A DNA stretch of 64,000 bases from JALYNX01 sp044867525 (lineage in GTDB: Bacteria; Actinomycetota; Acidimicrobiia; Spongiisociales; ZC4RG35). Positions 56,522 to 64,000 of the stretch are shown here, piece after piece. The stretch is from assembly GCA_044867525.1 (NCBI GenBank), contig JBIOVB010000009.1, forward strand, positions 1-64,000. The letters run 5' to 3'. Positions within the stretch are counted from its first letter, which is position 1. Each line of letters opens with the position of its first letter. The translations under genes were made by a program, and so were the position numbers. The notes beneath the pieces were generated by a model. The model was not told where the DNA came from. It was given only the letters and a program-made list of their open reading frames with translations, and made no database searches.

Positions 56522-58438
56522 ATGCCGACTGTGAAGCGAGGTTCCCTGATCGCCTTGGCGATGATCGCTGCCGCCTGCACCGGCGAAGCCGATGTCGAAG
56601 CGCCTCTCGTCGATGGGCCGGCGTCCGAAGTAATCGCTGCCCTCGATGGAGTTCCCTGCCCAGAGTCGGACTTCAGGTGTGTCACCATCGAGATGCCCCT
56701 CGACCAATTCGACAGGTCGAACGAGGAAACGATCGGCGTGACCTTCGCAGTGCTCCCCGCGACCGGCGTAAGCGAGGGGGCATTCTTCACAGCGACCGGC
56801 GGGCCAGGTACGGCCGGCATCCTCTCGGCCGATTCGTACACCTCGGCGCTCGACCCGGAGATCACCGAGCGTTTCGACATCGTGTTCTTCGACCAGAGGG
56901 GAGTTGGCATGTCTGGAGGGCTCACCTGCCCCGAGGCGGCTATCGATCTCTACCGGACCGATGCCGACCCCGCCAGCCCGGCGGGTCAGGACGTCATCGC
57001 CGGTGCCGCATCCACTTTTGTCACCGATTGCATCACCGAGATGGGCACCCCCGATGTCCTCCCTTACCTGTCGACGGATCAGGTCGTGGAGGACATCGAA
57101 GACTTTCGCCAGATGTTCGGATTCGACCAGTTCGTCTTGTACGGGGAGAGCTACGGGACCCAGGTCGCCCAGACCTACGCCGCTGCCTATCCCGAGAATC
57201 TCGATCGGCTGGTCCTCGACGGCACTGTTGACCTGACCCTCGATGGCTTCACGTTCTACGAGCAACAGGCAACAGCCTTCGGGCAGACCCTGGAAGCCAC
57301 CTTTGACGCATGTGTCGAAGACTTCGCATGTGCCGACGACTTCGGCGACGACCCCGGGGCTGCGTACGACCGCTTGGCCGCCCAACTCACGGAGGGACCG
57401 ATCAGCGTCGAGTTCCCTCTGTCCGACGGCACCGCGTCAAGCAGGGACTTCACCCTCGCCGACCTCGAGGTGGTGGCAAGCGCGCAGATGTACGCAGAAG
57501 ACGACCGCATGATGTTTCTCCGGGCCCTCGCCGCCTACTCGGGGAGAGATGACCTGATACCGATGCTCAGACTGCTCTACCCGAGCCTGGGATTGGAGCC
57601 ACTGGACGAATCGATCATCGAAGATCCTTCGTGGTCCGATGCGATCTACTACTCGGTCGAGTGCCTGGACTATGGCTTCGCGGGTGACACGCCTGAGGAG
57701 GTGGTCGATGCCTTTTTCGAGGCGGGGGCGGGCCTCGACAACCAGAGGCTGGGCTCGATCGTCTACGGGGACTTGCCTTGTGCCTTCTGGCCTGATCGCA
57801 ACACCGACGAGGATCGCCCCGAGCCGCTGGTCGCAGAGGGAATACCGACCCTGGTGCTGGGGGCCACGGCCGATCCGGCGACGCCCTACACCCAGGGGAT
57901 GGCGGTGTGGTCGCGCTTGGACACCGGGTACTTGATGACCCAGGGCGGCGGCCCTCATGTCATCTTCGGGAGGGGGAATGCATGCCCCGACCTGGATGCG
58001 ACCGCGTTCATCCTCGACGGAACGCCGCCACCGGTGGCCATCTGTGAAGGCGACGTCACCGATAGCTACCTGACGCTGTTGCCCGCAACGGTTGGCGACT
58101 TCGACAATGCCGAGGCAATGCTGGACTCGATCGAGTGGGAGTTGAGCTACATGCCCGAGTACTACTACTGGGACGGGGTCGAGGAGACCGCTGCCGGGTG
58201 CGCGCTCGGGGGAATCGTGACCTTCGCACCGACCGACCTGGGGTACGGGTACCAATTCGAGGAGTGCGGTCTCACGGAGGGGCTGGTGGTCAGCGGGAGC
58301 GGCGCCTACGCGCTTGATGACGACGTGTTCACCCTGGACGTCAGCAACGGCTCTCCGGACTGCGCTTACCTCTACGAGCGCGCCGGGGAGGACGTCGATC
58401 TCGATGACCAATGCCCAAGCGACGACTTTGGTGCCTGA
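56522..58438 (+). CDS. Secreted alpha/beta hydrolase (tripeptidyl-aminopeptidase-like) lipoprotein
   Basis: 638 residues. Lipoprotein signal with C19 (MIAAAC). Oxyanion motif TGGPGTAG, nucleophile S210 in YGESYG, acid in GATADPATPY and base in GGGPHVIFGRG. This is the prolyl-/tripeptidyl-aminopeptidase arrangement, with a cap rich in cysteines that may form disulphides. A C-terminal beta-rich domain follows residue 530 and is not part of the core family. The open frame extends upstream to 55850 within the LiaF gene and is rejected. Probably releases peptides outside the cell. Confidence 0.87.
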   Translation: MPTVKRGSLIALAMIAAACTGEADVEAPLVDGPASEVIAALDGVPCPESDFRCVTIEMPLDQFDRSNEETIGVTFAVLPATGVSEGAFFTATGGPGTAGILSADSYTSALDPEITERFDIVFFDQRGVGMSGGLTCPEAAIDLYRTDADPASPAGQDVIAGAASTFVTDCITEMGTPDVLPYLSTDQVVEDIEDFRQMFGFDQFVLYGESYGTQVAQTYAAAYPENLDRLVLDGTVDLTLDGFTFYEQQATAFGQTLEATFDACVEDFACADDFGDDPGAAYDRLAAQLTEGPISVEFPLSDGTASSRDFTLADLEVVASAQMYAEDDRMMFLRALAAYSGRDDLIPMLRLLYPSLGLEPLDESIIEDPSWSDAIYYSVECLDYGFAGDTPEEVVDAFFEAGAGLDNQRLGSIVYGDLPCAFWPDRNTDEDRPEPLVAEGIPTLVLGATADPATPYTQGMAVWSRLDTGYLMTQGGGPHVIFGRGNACPDLDATAFILDGTPPPVAICEGDVTDSYLTLLPATVGDFDNAEAMLDSIEWELSYMPEYYYWDGVEETAAGCALGGIVTFAPTDLGYGYQFEECGLTEGLVVSGSGAYALDDDVFTLDVSNGSPDCAYLYERAGEDVDLDDQCPSDDFGA

Positions 58439-58447
58439 GCCGCTCGA

Positions 58448-59884
58448 TCAGTAACGCCAGTCGATCATCTGATCGACGGGGGCGAAGTCGTCACGCAGCG
58501 CACGGGCACCGGAGACGAACAGGTCGAGGGCCCCGCCGGTGACGACCACCTCGGAGCCGGTGCGGGAGAGGATCTCTCGCTCGATCGCGGAGACGTCCAT
58601 CGGGCTCTTCGACCCGACCAGGACGAAATTGCCACCGTCTGTTCCCTGGAAGTATCGGGCCGGAGCGATCACCGCGACGTGCTCGAAGACTTCGAGGAGG
58701 GAAGCAGTGGCGGATCGGGCGAACCGGGCGTCGAAATAGTCGATCACGTTTACGGCATACACGCCATCCGGGCGCAAGCGGTGAGCGATCTCCTCGATGA
58801 ACTCCGAGGTAGTGAGATGCCAGGGCACCGACAGCCCGCTGAATGCATCACCGACCACCAGGTCCAGCGACTCCCGAGCCACTCCGTTCAGGCTGCGCCG
58901 GGCGTCGTCGATCAACACCTCCGCCTCGTCTTCGAACCCGAGGTCCCGGCGCCCGATCTCGAGGAGCTCACGGTCGATCTCGAGGACGAGATGGCGAGTC
59001 CCGGGGCGGGTGGCGGCGAGATATCGGGGAAAGGTGAAGCCGCCACCGCCTATCGACACCACGTCGATCGCCCCCTGCGGGGATTCGGCGTCGACCACGT
59101 CCGATATCGCTGCGAGATAGCGGAACTCGAGATGCGTCGGGTCCTCGAGGTCGACGTAGCTGTTGTGACCGCGGTCCAGGATCAGGAGCCGGCCTGTGAC
59201 CCGCTCGGGGTCGGCCTGGATGATCGCGCAGTGGTAGGTGGTCTCGTAGTCGCAGGGCCCGTCGGCGGCAGCCAGAGCAGCGCCCAGGCCAACGGCCGCG
59301 AGCACAACGGCGACTCTCGCCAACCTTCGTCCACCGCCCCAATGCAGGGCACCGCCGAGGACGAGCATGATCCCAAGGCCGAGCACGATGGGCCGGGTGG
59401 GGAAGGCGGCGATGAGGATGAATCCGGTGACGAAGGTCCCGAAGATCGCCCCCGCGGTGCCAATCGCCGAGTACGAGCCGACCACCGACCCGGTTTCGTC
59501 GAGCGATGCCAGCCTCGCCTTCACAACCACTGGCGGGACCGCCGACAGCAAAGCCGCAGGGAGAAAGAATGCGACTGCGGTGAGGGACACGATCGACACC
59601 GGGCCGCCTTGGGCGATAGGGCCCACGAAGTCGATGACCAACGGGGCGACCAGCGAAGCCAGACCGCCACCGACCAGGAGAGGGCCGATCAAGGTAGATG
59701 GCTGGCGTCGGTCGGCCGCACGGCCACCGAGCCAGGCGCCGAGCGAGATCCCGGCCAGGACCACACCGATGATCCCGGTGAACACCTCCAGGCTCACACC
59801 CAGGTAGGGGGCGAGCAGGCGCCCGGCAAGGATCTCGAGGACAAGCACCGCCGCCGAGGTCGTGAAAACGAGAAGTCGGGCCAT
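58448..59884 (-). CDS. Membrane protein with spermidine-synthase-like domain
   Basis: 478 residues. The N-terminal 200 residues hold about six membrane helices (ARLLVFTTSAAVLVLEILAG onward) of the fused MFS/spermidine-synthase type. The C-terminal domain has the nucleotide motif SIGGGGFTFPRYLAA and the VVGDAFSGLSVPWHL segment, a methyltransferase/aminopropyltransferase fold. Whether it makes polyamines is unclear, as the key polyamine residues are not obvious. ATG 59884 is chosen; TTG 59896 is in frame. It converges with the alpha/beta hydrolase, the stops only 9 bases apart. Confidence 0.84.
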   Translation of the reverse strand: MARLLVFTTSAAVLVLEILAGRLLAPYLGVSLEVFTGIIGVVLAGISLGAWLGGRAADRRQPSTLIGPLLVGGGLASLVAPLVIDFVGPIAQGGPVSIVSLTAVAFFLPAALLSAVPPVVVKARLASLDETGSVVGSYSAIGTAGAIFGTFVTGFILIAAFPTRPIVLGLGIMLVLGGALHWGGGRRLARVAVVLAAVGLGAALAAADGPCDYETTYHCAIIQADPERVTGRLLILDRGHNSYVDLEDPTHLEFRYLAAISDVVDAESPQGAIDVVSIGGGGFTFPRYLAATRPGTRHLVLEIDRELLEIGRRDLGFEDEAEVLIDDARRSLNGVARESLDLVVGDAFSGLSVPWHLTTSEFIEEIAHRLRPDGVYAVNVIDYFDARFARSATASLLEVFEHVAVIAPARYFQGTDGGNFVLVGSKSPMDVSAIEREILSRTGSEVVVTGGALDLFVSGARALRDDFAPVDQMIDWRY

Positions 59885-59997
59885 CGTCTGGGACAAGGAC
59901 GGGTCAGGGTATCCCGAAGCCAGGTAAACCCGATTGCCCGCTGATTCGTGTTATCAGTGTGAGTGCGGTCCGCCAATCAGGGAGACATCTGACAGTC

Positions 59998-60504
59998 ATG
60001 GGTGGGAACGCCTCGAGCCAGGAGTCCTTCGAGGGCTTCTACCGGCGCGAGTACGCCTCAACCGTTGCGATCGCACGGAGTTTGTTGGGCCAGGGCGCTC
60101 CCGCCGAGGACCTGGCTCAGGAATGCTTCGTAACCGCGCACCGGCACTGGAACCGGATCTCGGGTTATGACGATCCCAAGGCATGGCTGCGGCGGGTTCT
60201 GGTGAACCGGGCGACCTCGTTCCACCGAAGGCGCCTCGTCGAATGGCGGGCGATGTCCCGGATCGGCGTCCCCGACGAGATCGTGCCCGAGATATCGCCG
60301 CAGTCGACGGAGGTCTGGGACGAAGTGCGGCGGCTCCCTCGACGCCAGGCGCAGGTGACCGTGCTCCACTACGTGGACCAGATGACCGTCGATGAGATCG
60401 GAGCCGTCCTGGGTTGCAGCCCGGGGGCGGTGAAGTCCCACCTGTTCCGAGCCCGGGAGCGACTTGGAGAGAGGTTGGCAGGGCTCGAGGAGGAATCGCG
60501 ATGA
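59998..60504 (+). CDS. ECF RNA polymerase sigma factor
   Basis: 168 residues. Region 2 reads FEGFYRREYASTVAIARSLLG and AEDLAQECFVTAHRHW; region 4 is PRRQAQVTVLHYVDQMTVDEIGAVLGCSPGAVKSHLFRARERL. Region 1 is absent, as in all ECF factors. ATG 59998 follows a GGGAG 12 bases upstream; GTG 59959 is a longer option. Its stop overlaps a membrane-protein gene by ATGA, the usual place for a sigma regulator. Confidence 0.94.
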   Translation: MGGNASSQESFEGFYRREYASTVAIARSLLGQGAPAEDLAQECFVTAHRHWNRISGYDDPKAWLRRVLVNRATSFHRRRLVEWRAMSRIGVPDEIVPEISPQSTEVWDEVRRLPRRQAQVTVLHYVDQMTVDEIGAVLGCSPGAVKSHLFRARERLGERLAGLEEESR

Positions 60505-61232
60505 AAGTCGAAGACCGATTGGAGCAAGCAGGCAAGGAGCTCCGTGATGCCACCCGGCACCTCCAGCCACCGCCACTGGGCAAGGACAGGTTGCAGGCTC
60601 GGGGGTGGCTGGTGTTCGCGGGGGTATTCCTGGTGGTCGCCATCGGGCTCGGCGTGATCCCGCTCCTCATGCGCTCCAACGGCGAGCAGGCCCCGCTGGC
60701 GACGCCGGCCACAGTCGCCGCCACCGTCCCCGCCGAGCAGTCATCGCAGGTTCCGAGCACGGCTCCGGTAGCACGATGCTCCGCCAGCGGGATGTCCGCT
60801 CCTGCAGACCAGGAGGGCCTGCCGCCAGAGGTGGCCCAGGCCCGAGCCGCCATCGCCGAGGCAGCCCTCTCCTGTGACCTGGACGCGTTGCGCTCCCTCG
60901 CGGGTGAGCTGCTCACCAGCTTCGGTGGAGGTGACTTCTCCAGCTTGCAGGAGTGGGAGGACTCCGGTGATGGGATGCTGGGGACCCTGGTACAGCTGTT
61001 CGACACCCGCTACGCAGTCCAGGAGTTCGAAGGCGAGCCAACGCTCTATGTCTGGCCCGCTGCGTTTGCCTACGACTCGTGGGGCGAGATCCCGGAGGAA
61101 GATCTCGCCGCGCTGACCGCGATCTTCGGCGAGGAGGAGATGGAGCGCATCGCAGGTTTCGGCGCCTACGCCGGGTGGCGGATCGGGTTGACCGAGGACG
61201 GTGATTGGCGTTTCTTCATCGCCGGCGACTGA
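60501..61232 (+). CDS. Membrane protein coupled to ECF sigma, putative sigma regulator
   Basis: 243 residues with one membrane helix (WLVFAGVFLVVAIGLGVIPLLM, about 36-57), a 35-residue cytoplasmic N-terminus and an extracellular part with a Ser/Thr/Pro/Ala stretch. The N-terminus lacks the HxxxCxxC zinc motif of typical anti-sigma factors, so it is not a standard ZAS protein. The extracellular domain (SLAGELLTSFGGGDFSSLQEW, WRIGLTEDGDWRFFIAGD) may sense a signal. The ATGA overlap with the sigma gene supports a regulatory pair. Confidence 0.8.
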   Translation: MKVEDRLEQAGKELRDATRHLQPPPLGKDRLQARGWLVFAGVFLVVAIGLGVIPLLMRSNGEQAPLATPATVAATVPAEQSSQVPSTAPVARCSASGMSAPADQEGLPPEVAQARAAIAEAALSCDLDALRSLAGELLTSFGGGDFSSLQEWEDSGDGMLGTLVQLFDTRYAVQEFEGEPTLYVWPAAFAYDSWGEIPEEDLAALTAIFGEEEMERIAGFGAYAGWRIGLTEDGDWRFFIAGD

Positions 61233-61248
61233 GACATAGCATCGCCGA

Positions 61249-62298
61249 GTGGAAGCGGATGCAAGTAATGCCGTCGAAGCCGGAGACCGCTGCGTCAGGC
61301 TCGCCGGCCCGGGCGGGATCATCGCCGAGTTGACCGAGTTTGGTGCCCGGCTGGTCCGCTTGGTGCTCCCGGATGTCGACGGTGCTCCCCGGGACGTGGT
61401 GCTCGGCTTCGACACCATCGAGGAGTACCAAGCCAACCCGGACCTGTTCTTCGGAGCGACCATTGGGCGGGTTGCCAATCGCATTGCCGGATCCCGCTTC
61501 ATTCTCGACGGGTCCGAGTACCGGCTGACCGCCAATGAGGGCAGGAACCATCTGCACGGGGGTGGCGCAGGTCGATTCGACCAGGTCCGCTGGGAGACCG
61601 AGCGTCTCGGAGAAACCGCGGTCAGGTTCGGTCACATCAGCCCTCACCTCGACGAGGGATACCCCGGCCGGCTCGAGGTCGAAGTGGAATACCGGCTCGC
61701 CGACGACGCACTGGAGATCGGGTATCGGGCTCGATCCGACCGACCCACTCCGGTGAACATGACCCACCACACCTACTGGAACCTCGACGGAACCGCCACC
61801 GGGGCAACCGTCGACGGTCATCTCCTTCAGGTATTGGCCGATCACTACACCCCGATCGACAGGGAATTGATCCCGCTAGGACACCTGGAGCCTGTCGGCG
61901 GGACTCCGCTCGACTTCCGGTCGCCGGCAACGATCGGGTCCCGCGCCGACTCCCTGGAGGCGGAGCCCGGTGACGGCATCGACCACAATTTCGTAGTGTC
62001 CGACTGGGACTCGAGCCTGCGAGCCGTGGCTCGGGTCACCGACTCGACGGGTCGGCTTGTCATGGAGGTGATGAGCACCCAGCCCGGGCTCCAGGTCTAC
62101 TCGGGCAACCACCTGTCGCCGACTTCGGGCAAGGGCGGTGTCGTCTATCCCCCCCGGGGCGGGCTCTGCCTGGAGCCACAACATTTCCCGGACTCGGTTC
62201 ACCATCCTGGTTTTCCGTCGACGATCATCGAACCGGGGGACGTCTACCAGCAAACCACCGTCTACCGGTTCACCACCCCCGCCAAATTGGGGGCGTGA
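61249..62298 (+). CDS. galM: Aldose 1-epimerase
   Basis: Galactose mutarotase family, 349 residues. The conserved active-site elements are NHLHGGGAGRFD (His), NMTHHTYWNL (His), GIDHNFVV (Asp) and CLEPQHFPDS (catalytic Glu). It converts alpha and beta anomers of hexoses before phosphorylation. GTG start at 61249, 16 bases after the membrane protein stop. It is not near other sugar genes here; it could serve the sugar importers elsewhere in the window. Confidence 0.94.
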   Translation: MEADASNAVEAGDRCVRLAGPGGIIAELTEFGARLVRLVLPDVDGAPRDVVLGFDTIEEYQANPDLFFGATIGRVANRIAGSRFILDGSEYRLTANEGRNHLHGGGAGRFDQVRWETERLGETAVRFGHISPHLDEGYPGRLEVEVEYRLADDALEIGYRARSDRPTPVNMTHHTYWNLDGTATGATVDGHLLQVLADHYTPIDRELIPLGHLEPVGGTPLDFRSPATIGSRADSLEAEPGDGIDHNFVVSDWDSSLRAVARVTDSTGRLVMEVMSTQPGLQVYSGNHLSPTSGKGGVVYPPRGGLCLEPQHFPDSVHHPGFPSTIIEPGDVYQQTTVYRFTTPAKLGA

Positions 62299-62330
62299 GC
62301 ATTACCGGCGAATGATGAGGACCCCAATTT
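62284..62330. terminator. Inverted repeat between convergent galM and OppF-like genes
   Basis: AAATTGGGG at 62284-62292 pairs with CCCCAATTT at 62322-62330, 29 bases apart, starting inside the last codons of galM. The right arm is followed by CGGGG, so it can also form a short local hairpin. Placement between facing genes suggests a shared transcription end. Confidence 0.5.
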
Positions 62331-62340
62331 CGGGGTGACC

Positions 62341-63381
62341 TCAGGCTTCGGACGGGACCCCGCCGACCGGAGTCTTGGCGGCCACCACCTCGGCCAGCGA
62401 CTGACCGGGAAGGAGCGGGGCGTGGCACGCCGCGAAGTGCCCGCTCGCCATCTCCCGGAGCTCGGGCACTTCCTCGGCGCAGAGGTCGAAGGCGATGGGG
62501 CACCGGGTCCGGAACCGGCACCCGGACGGGGGGTTCACCGGGCTGGGCAGGTCTCCCTCGAGGACGATCCGCTTCCTGGTCCGTTCAATAGCGGGATCGG
62601 GCACCGGGACCGCCGAGAGCAGAGACTGGGTGTAGGGGTGGATCGAGCGGTCATACACGTCCTTGTGGTCCCCGACCTCCATCAGCTTGCCCAAGTACAT
62701 GACTGCGATCCGATCGCTGATGTGTCGCACCACCGACAGATCGTGGGCGATGAAGATGTAGGAGAGGTCGAGCTCATTCTGCAGATCCTCGAGGAGGTTG
62801 AGGATGCCTGCCTGTATGGACACATCGAGCGCCGAGACGGGCTCGTCGAGGATGATCAGCGACGGCCTGAGGCTGAGTGCCCGGGCGATCCCGATCCGCT
62901 GTCTCTGCCCTCCGGAGAACTCGTGCGGGAATCGCTTGGCGTGGTCCCCTGAGAGGCCAACCAATTCCAGCAATTCGCCGACGATCGCGTCGTGGTCACC
63001 GGGGATGTCGTGGATCTCCAGCGGCTCGGCAATGGCCGCCCCGATGGTCATTCGCGGATCGAGGGAGGCATATGGGTCCTGGAAGACAATCTGCATCTCG
63101 GAGCGAAGCTCGCGCATGTCCTCCCGGTCGAGGGTCGTGATCTCCTCTCCGCGGAACCGGATCGAGCCCGATGTCGGCTCCAGGAGCCGGAGAATGCACC
63201 GGCCGACGGTGGACTTGCCCGATCCGGACTCGCCGACCAGGCCCAGTGTTTCTCCTGGGTTGAGGCTGAAGGTCACCCCTGACACGGCATGGACGGTGTG
63301 CTTGATCACCCTCGATCCCACGACCTGGCGCACGTCGAAGAGCTTGAAGAGGTCGGTGACCTCCAGGAGAGGCTCGGTCAA
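62341..63381 (-). CDS. Peptide-type ABC transporter ATPase, OppF type (second system)
   Basis: 346 residues. Walker A GESGSGKST, signature FSGGQRQRIG, Walker B LIILDEPVSALD, and the C-terminal cysteine segment CRFRTRCPIAFDLC. It is the second ATPase of a second oligopeptide-type importer whose remaining genes lie to the right of the window. TTG 63381 overlaps the OppD stop (TTGA). Closest in the window to the OppF-like gene at 13345-14328, but clearly a separate system. Confidence 0.92.
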   Translation of the reverse strand: MTEPLLEVTDLFKLFDVRQVVGSRVIKHTVHAVSGVTFSLNPGETLGLVGESGSGKSTVGRCILRLLEPTSGSIRFRGEEITTLDREDMRELRSEMQIVFQDPYASLDPRMTIGAAIAEPLEIHDIPGDHDAIVGELLELVGLSGDHAKRFPHEFSGGQRQRIGIARALSLRPSLIILDEPVSALDVSIQAGILNLLEDLQNELDLSYIFIAHDLSVVRHISDRIAVMYLGKLMEVGDHKDVYDRSIHPYTQSLLSAVPVPDPAIERTRKRIVLEGDLPSPVNPPSGCRFRTRCPIAFDLCAEEVPELREMASGHFAACHAPLLPGQSLAEVVAAKTPVGGVPSEA

Positions 63382-64000
63382 GCGCTCACCTCCGCCGCGA
63401 TCTCATCGACCCGGACACACGCGGTCTCCACCGAGCCATAGGGGACCAACTCGGGGATCTCTCCGGCACACACCTCGGCCGCGTATGTGCAGCGAATTCG
63501 GAAGGCGCACCCGCTGGGTGGCCGCAGCATGTTGGGCGGGGCGCCCGGGATCGGCACCAGCCTCTCGATGTTGGCATCGGGGAGCGAGGTGAGCAGGCCT
63601 CGGGTGTAAGGATGGGTGGGTCGCAGGAATATGTCGTGCGCCTCACCGCGCTCGGCGATCCGGCCTGCGTACATCACCTGGACCCGGTCGGCGATCCGGG
63701 CCACGACCCCGAGGTCGTGGGTGATGAACGCGACCGCCGCGCCCAACTCGTGCTGCACCTGTTGGATCACATCCAGGATCTGGGCCTGAACGGTCGTGTC
63801 GAGAGCGGTGGTCGGCTCGTCGGCGATCAGGATCTCAGGAGAGTTGGCAATGGCCATGGCGATGATCGCCCTTTGCCGCATCCCCCCGGAGAACTCGTGG
63901 GGGTACTGCCGGGCCCGGGTCTCGGCTTGGGGAATGCCGACGAGGTCCAACAGCTCGACGGTCTTTCGCTCTGCCTGCTGCTTGGGGATGTCCTGATGGG
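63378..64000 (-). CDS. Peptide-type ABC transporter ATPase, OppD type, partial
   Basis: The C-terminal 207 or so residues are present; the frame stays open to the right edge, so the Walker A half is outside the window. Signature FSGGMRQRAI, Walker B ILIADEPTTALD, switch ITHDLGVVA and the oligopeptide tail with CAFRIRCTYAAEVC are visible. The last 15 codons before the edge read HQDIPKQQAERKTVE, consistent with the domain upstream of the signature. Pairs with the OppF-type gene by TTGA overlap. Confidence 0.92.
   Translation of the reverse strand, partial: HQDIPKQQAERKTVELLDLVGIPQAETRARQYPHEFSGGMRQRAIIAMAIANSPEILIADEPTTALDTTVQAQILDVIQQVQHELGAAVAFITHDLGVVARIADRVQVMYAGRIAERGEAHDIFLRPTHPYTRGLLTSLPDANIERLVPIPGAPPNMLRPPSGCAFRIRCTYAAEVCAGEIPELVPYGSVETACVRVDEIAAEVSA

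Overview
The window reads as a high-GC chromosome segment of an actinobacterium. GTG and TTG starts are frequent, ATGA/GTGA stop-start overlaps are common, there is an apparent F420-type flavin reductase, and substrate-binding lipoproteins carry Thr/Ser-rich linkers after the lipobox. Acidimicrobiia is my best guess, but it is an inference: no rRNA or marker gene is present. Coding density is very high. I see no rRNA, tRNA, CRISPR array, transposase, phage gene or origin.

Layout. 0-13.2 kb: a sugar ABC permease pair (the binding protein is presumably just off the left edge), an F420-type oxidoreductase, an outward MFS carrier, a QEGLA-motif metalloprotease-fold protein, a flavin amine oxidase, then a plus-strand set of CocE-type hydrolase, Rieske oxygenase and sarcosine-oxidase-like enzyme, and a soluble TPR histidine kinase. 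13.3-27.9 kb (minus strand): a complete peptide-type ABC importer whose binding protein has a C-terminal membrane anchor, pyrophosphatase, Kup potassium carrier, glutamate synthase large chain without a neighbouring small chain, a class I aminotransferase and a methyltransferase. 27.9-37.7 kb: a carbohydrate island with a LacI regulator, sugar ABC importer and GH1 beta-glucosidase in one operon preceded by two LacI-type operators, plus a GH5-like hydrolase, a P-loop kinase and a secreted DUF5060-type glycoside hydrolase.

37.7-54.7 kb is the most unusual part. Twelve minus-strand genes plus a divergent SDR/XRE-cupin regulator pair form a probable catabolic locus: bicupin, two paralogous TRZ/ATZ-type amidohydrolases, an RbsABC-type importer, L-2-hydroxyglutarate oxidase, a hydroxyisobutyrate-type dehydrogenase, an M24-fold hydrolase, 2-oxoacid dehydrogenase E1 alpha and beta, and an aldo/keto reductase. 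One amidohydrolase is fused in frame to the C-terminus of one importer permease. That would place a cytosolic hydrolase on the channel that delivers its substrate, an arrangement I do not recognise from any described system. The substrate is unknown; a nitrogen-rich ring or ureide is the likeliest class.

54.7-64 kb: two small overlapping genes divergent from a ferritin, with four 22-23 bp phased boxes between them; a LiaF-like membrane protein; a secreted alpha/beta hydrolase; a membrane spermidine-synthase-like protein; an ECF sigma factor with a membrane partner; aldose 1-epimerase; and the ATPase pair of a second peptide importer, cut by the right edge.

Across the window, a roughly 45-60 bp palindromic repeat occurs three times, each time 10-30 bp upstream of a minus-strand start codon, with covarying stem bases.
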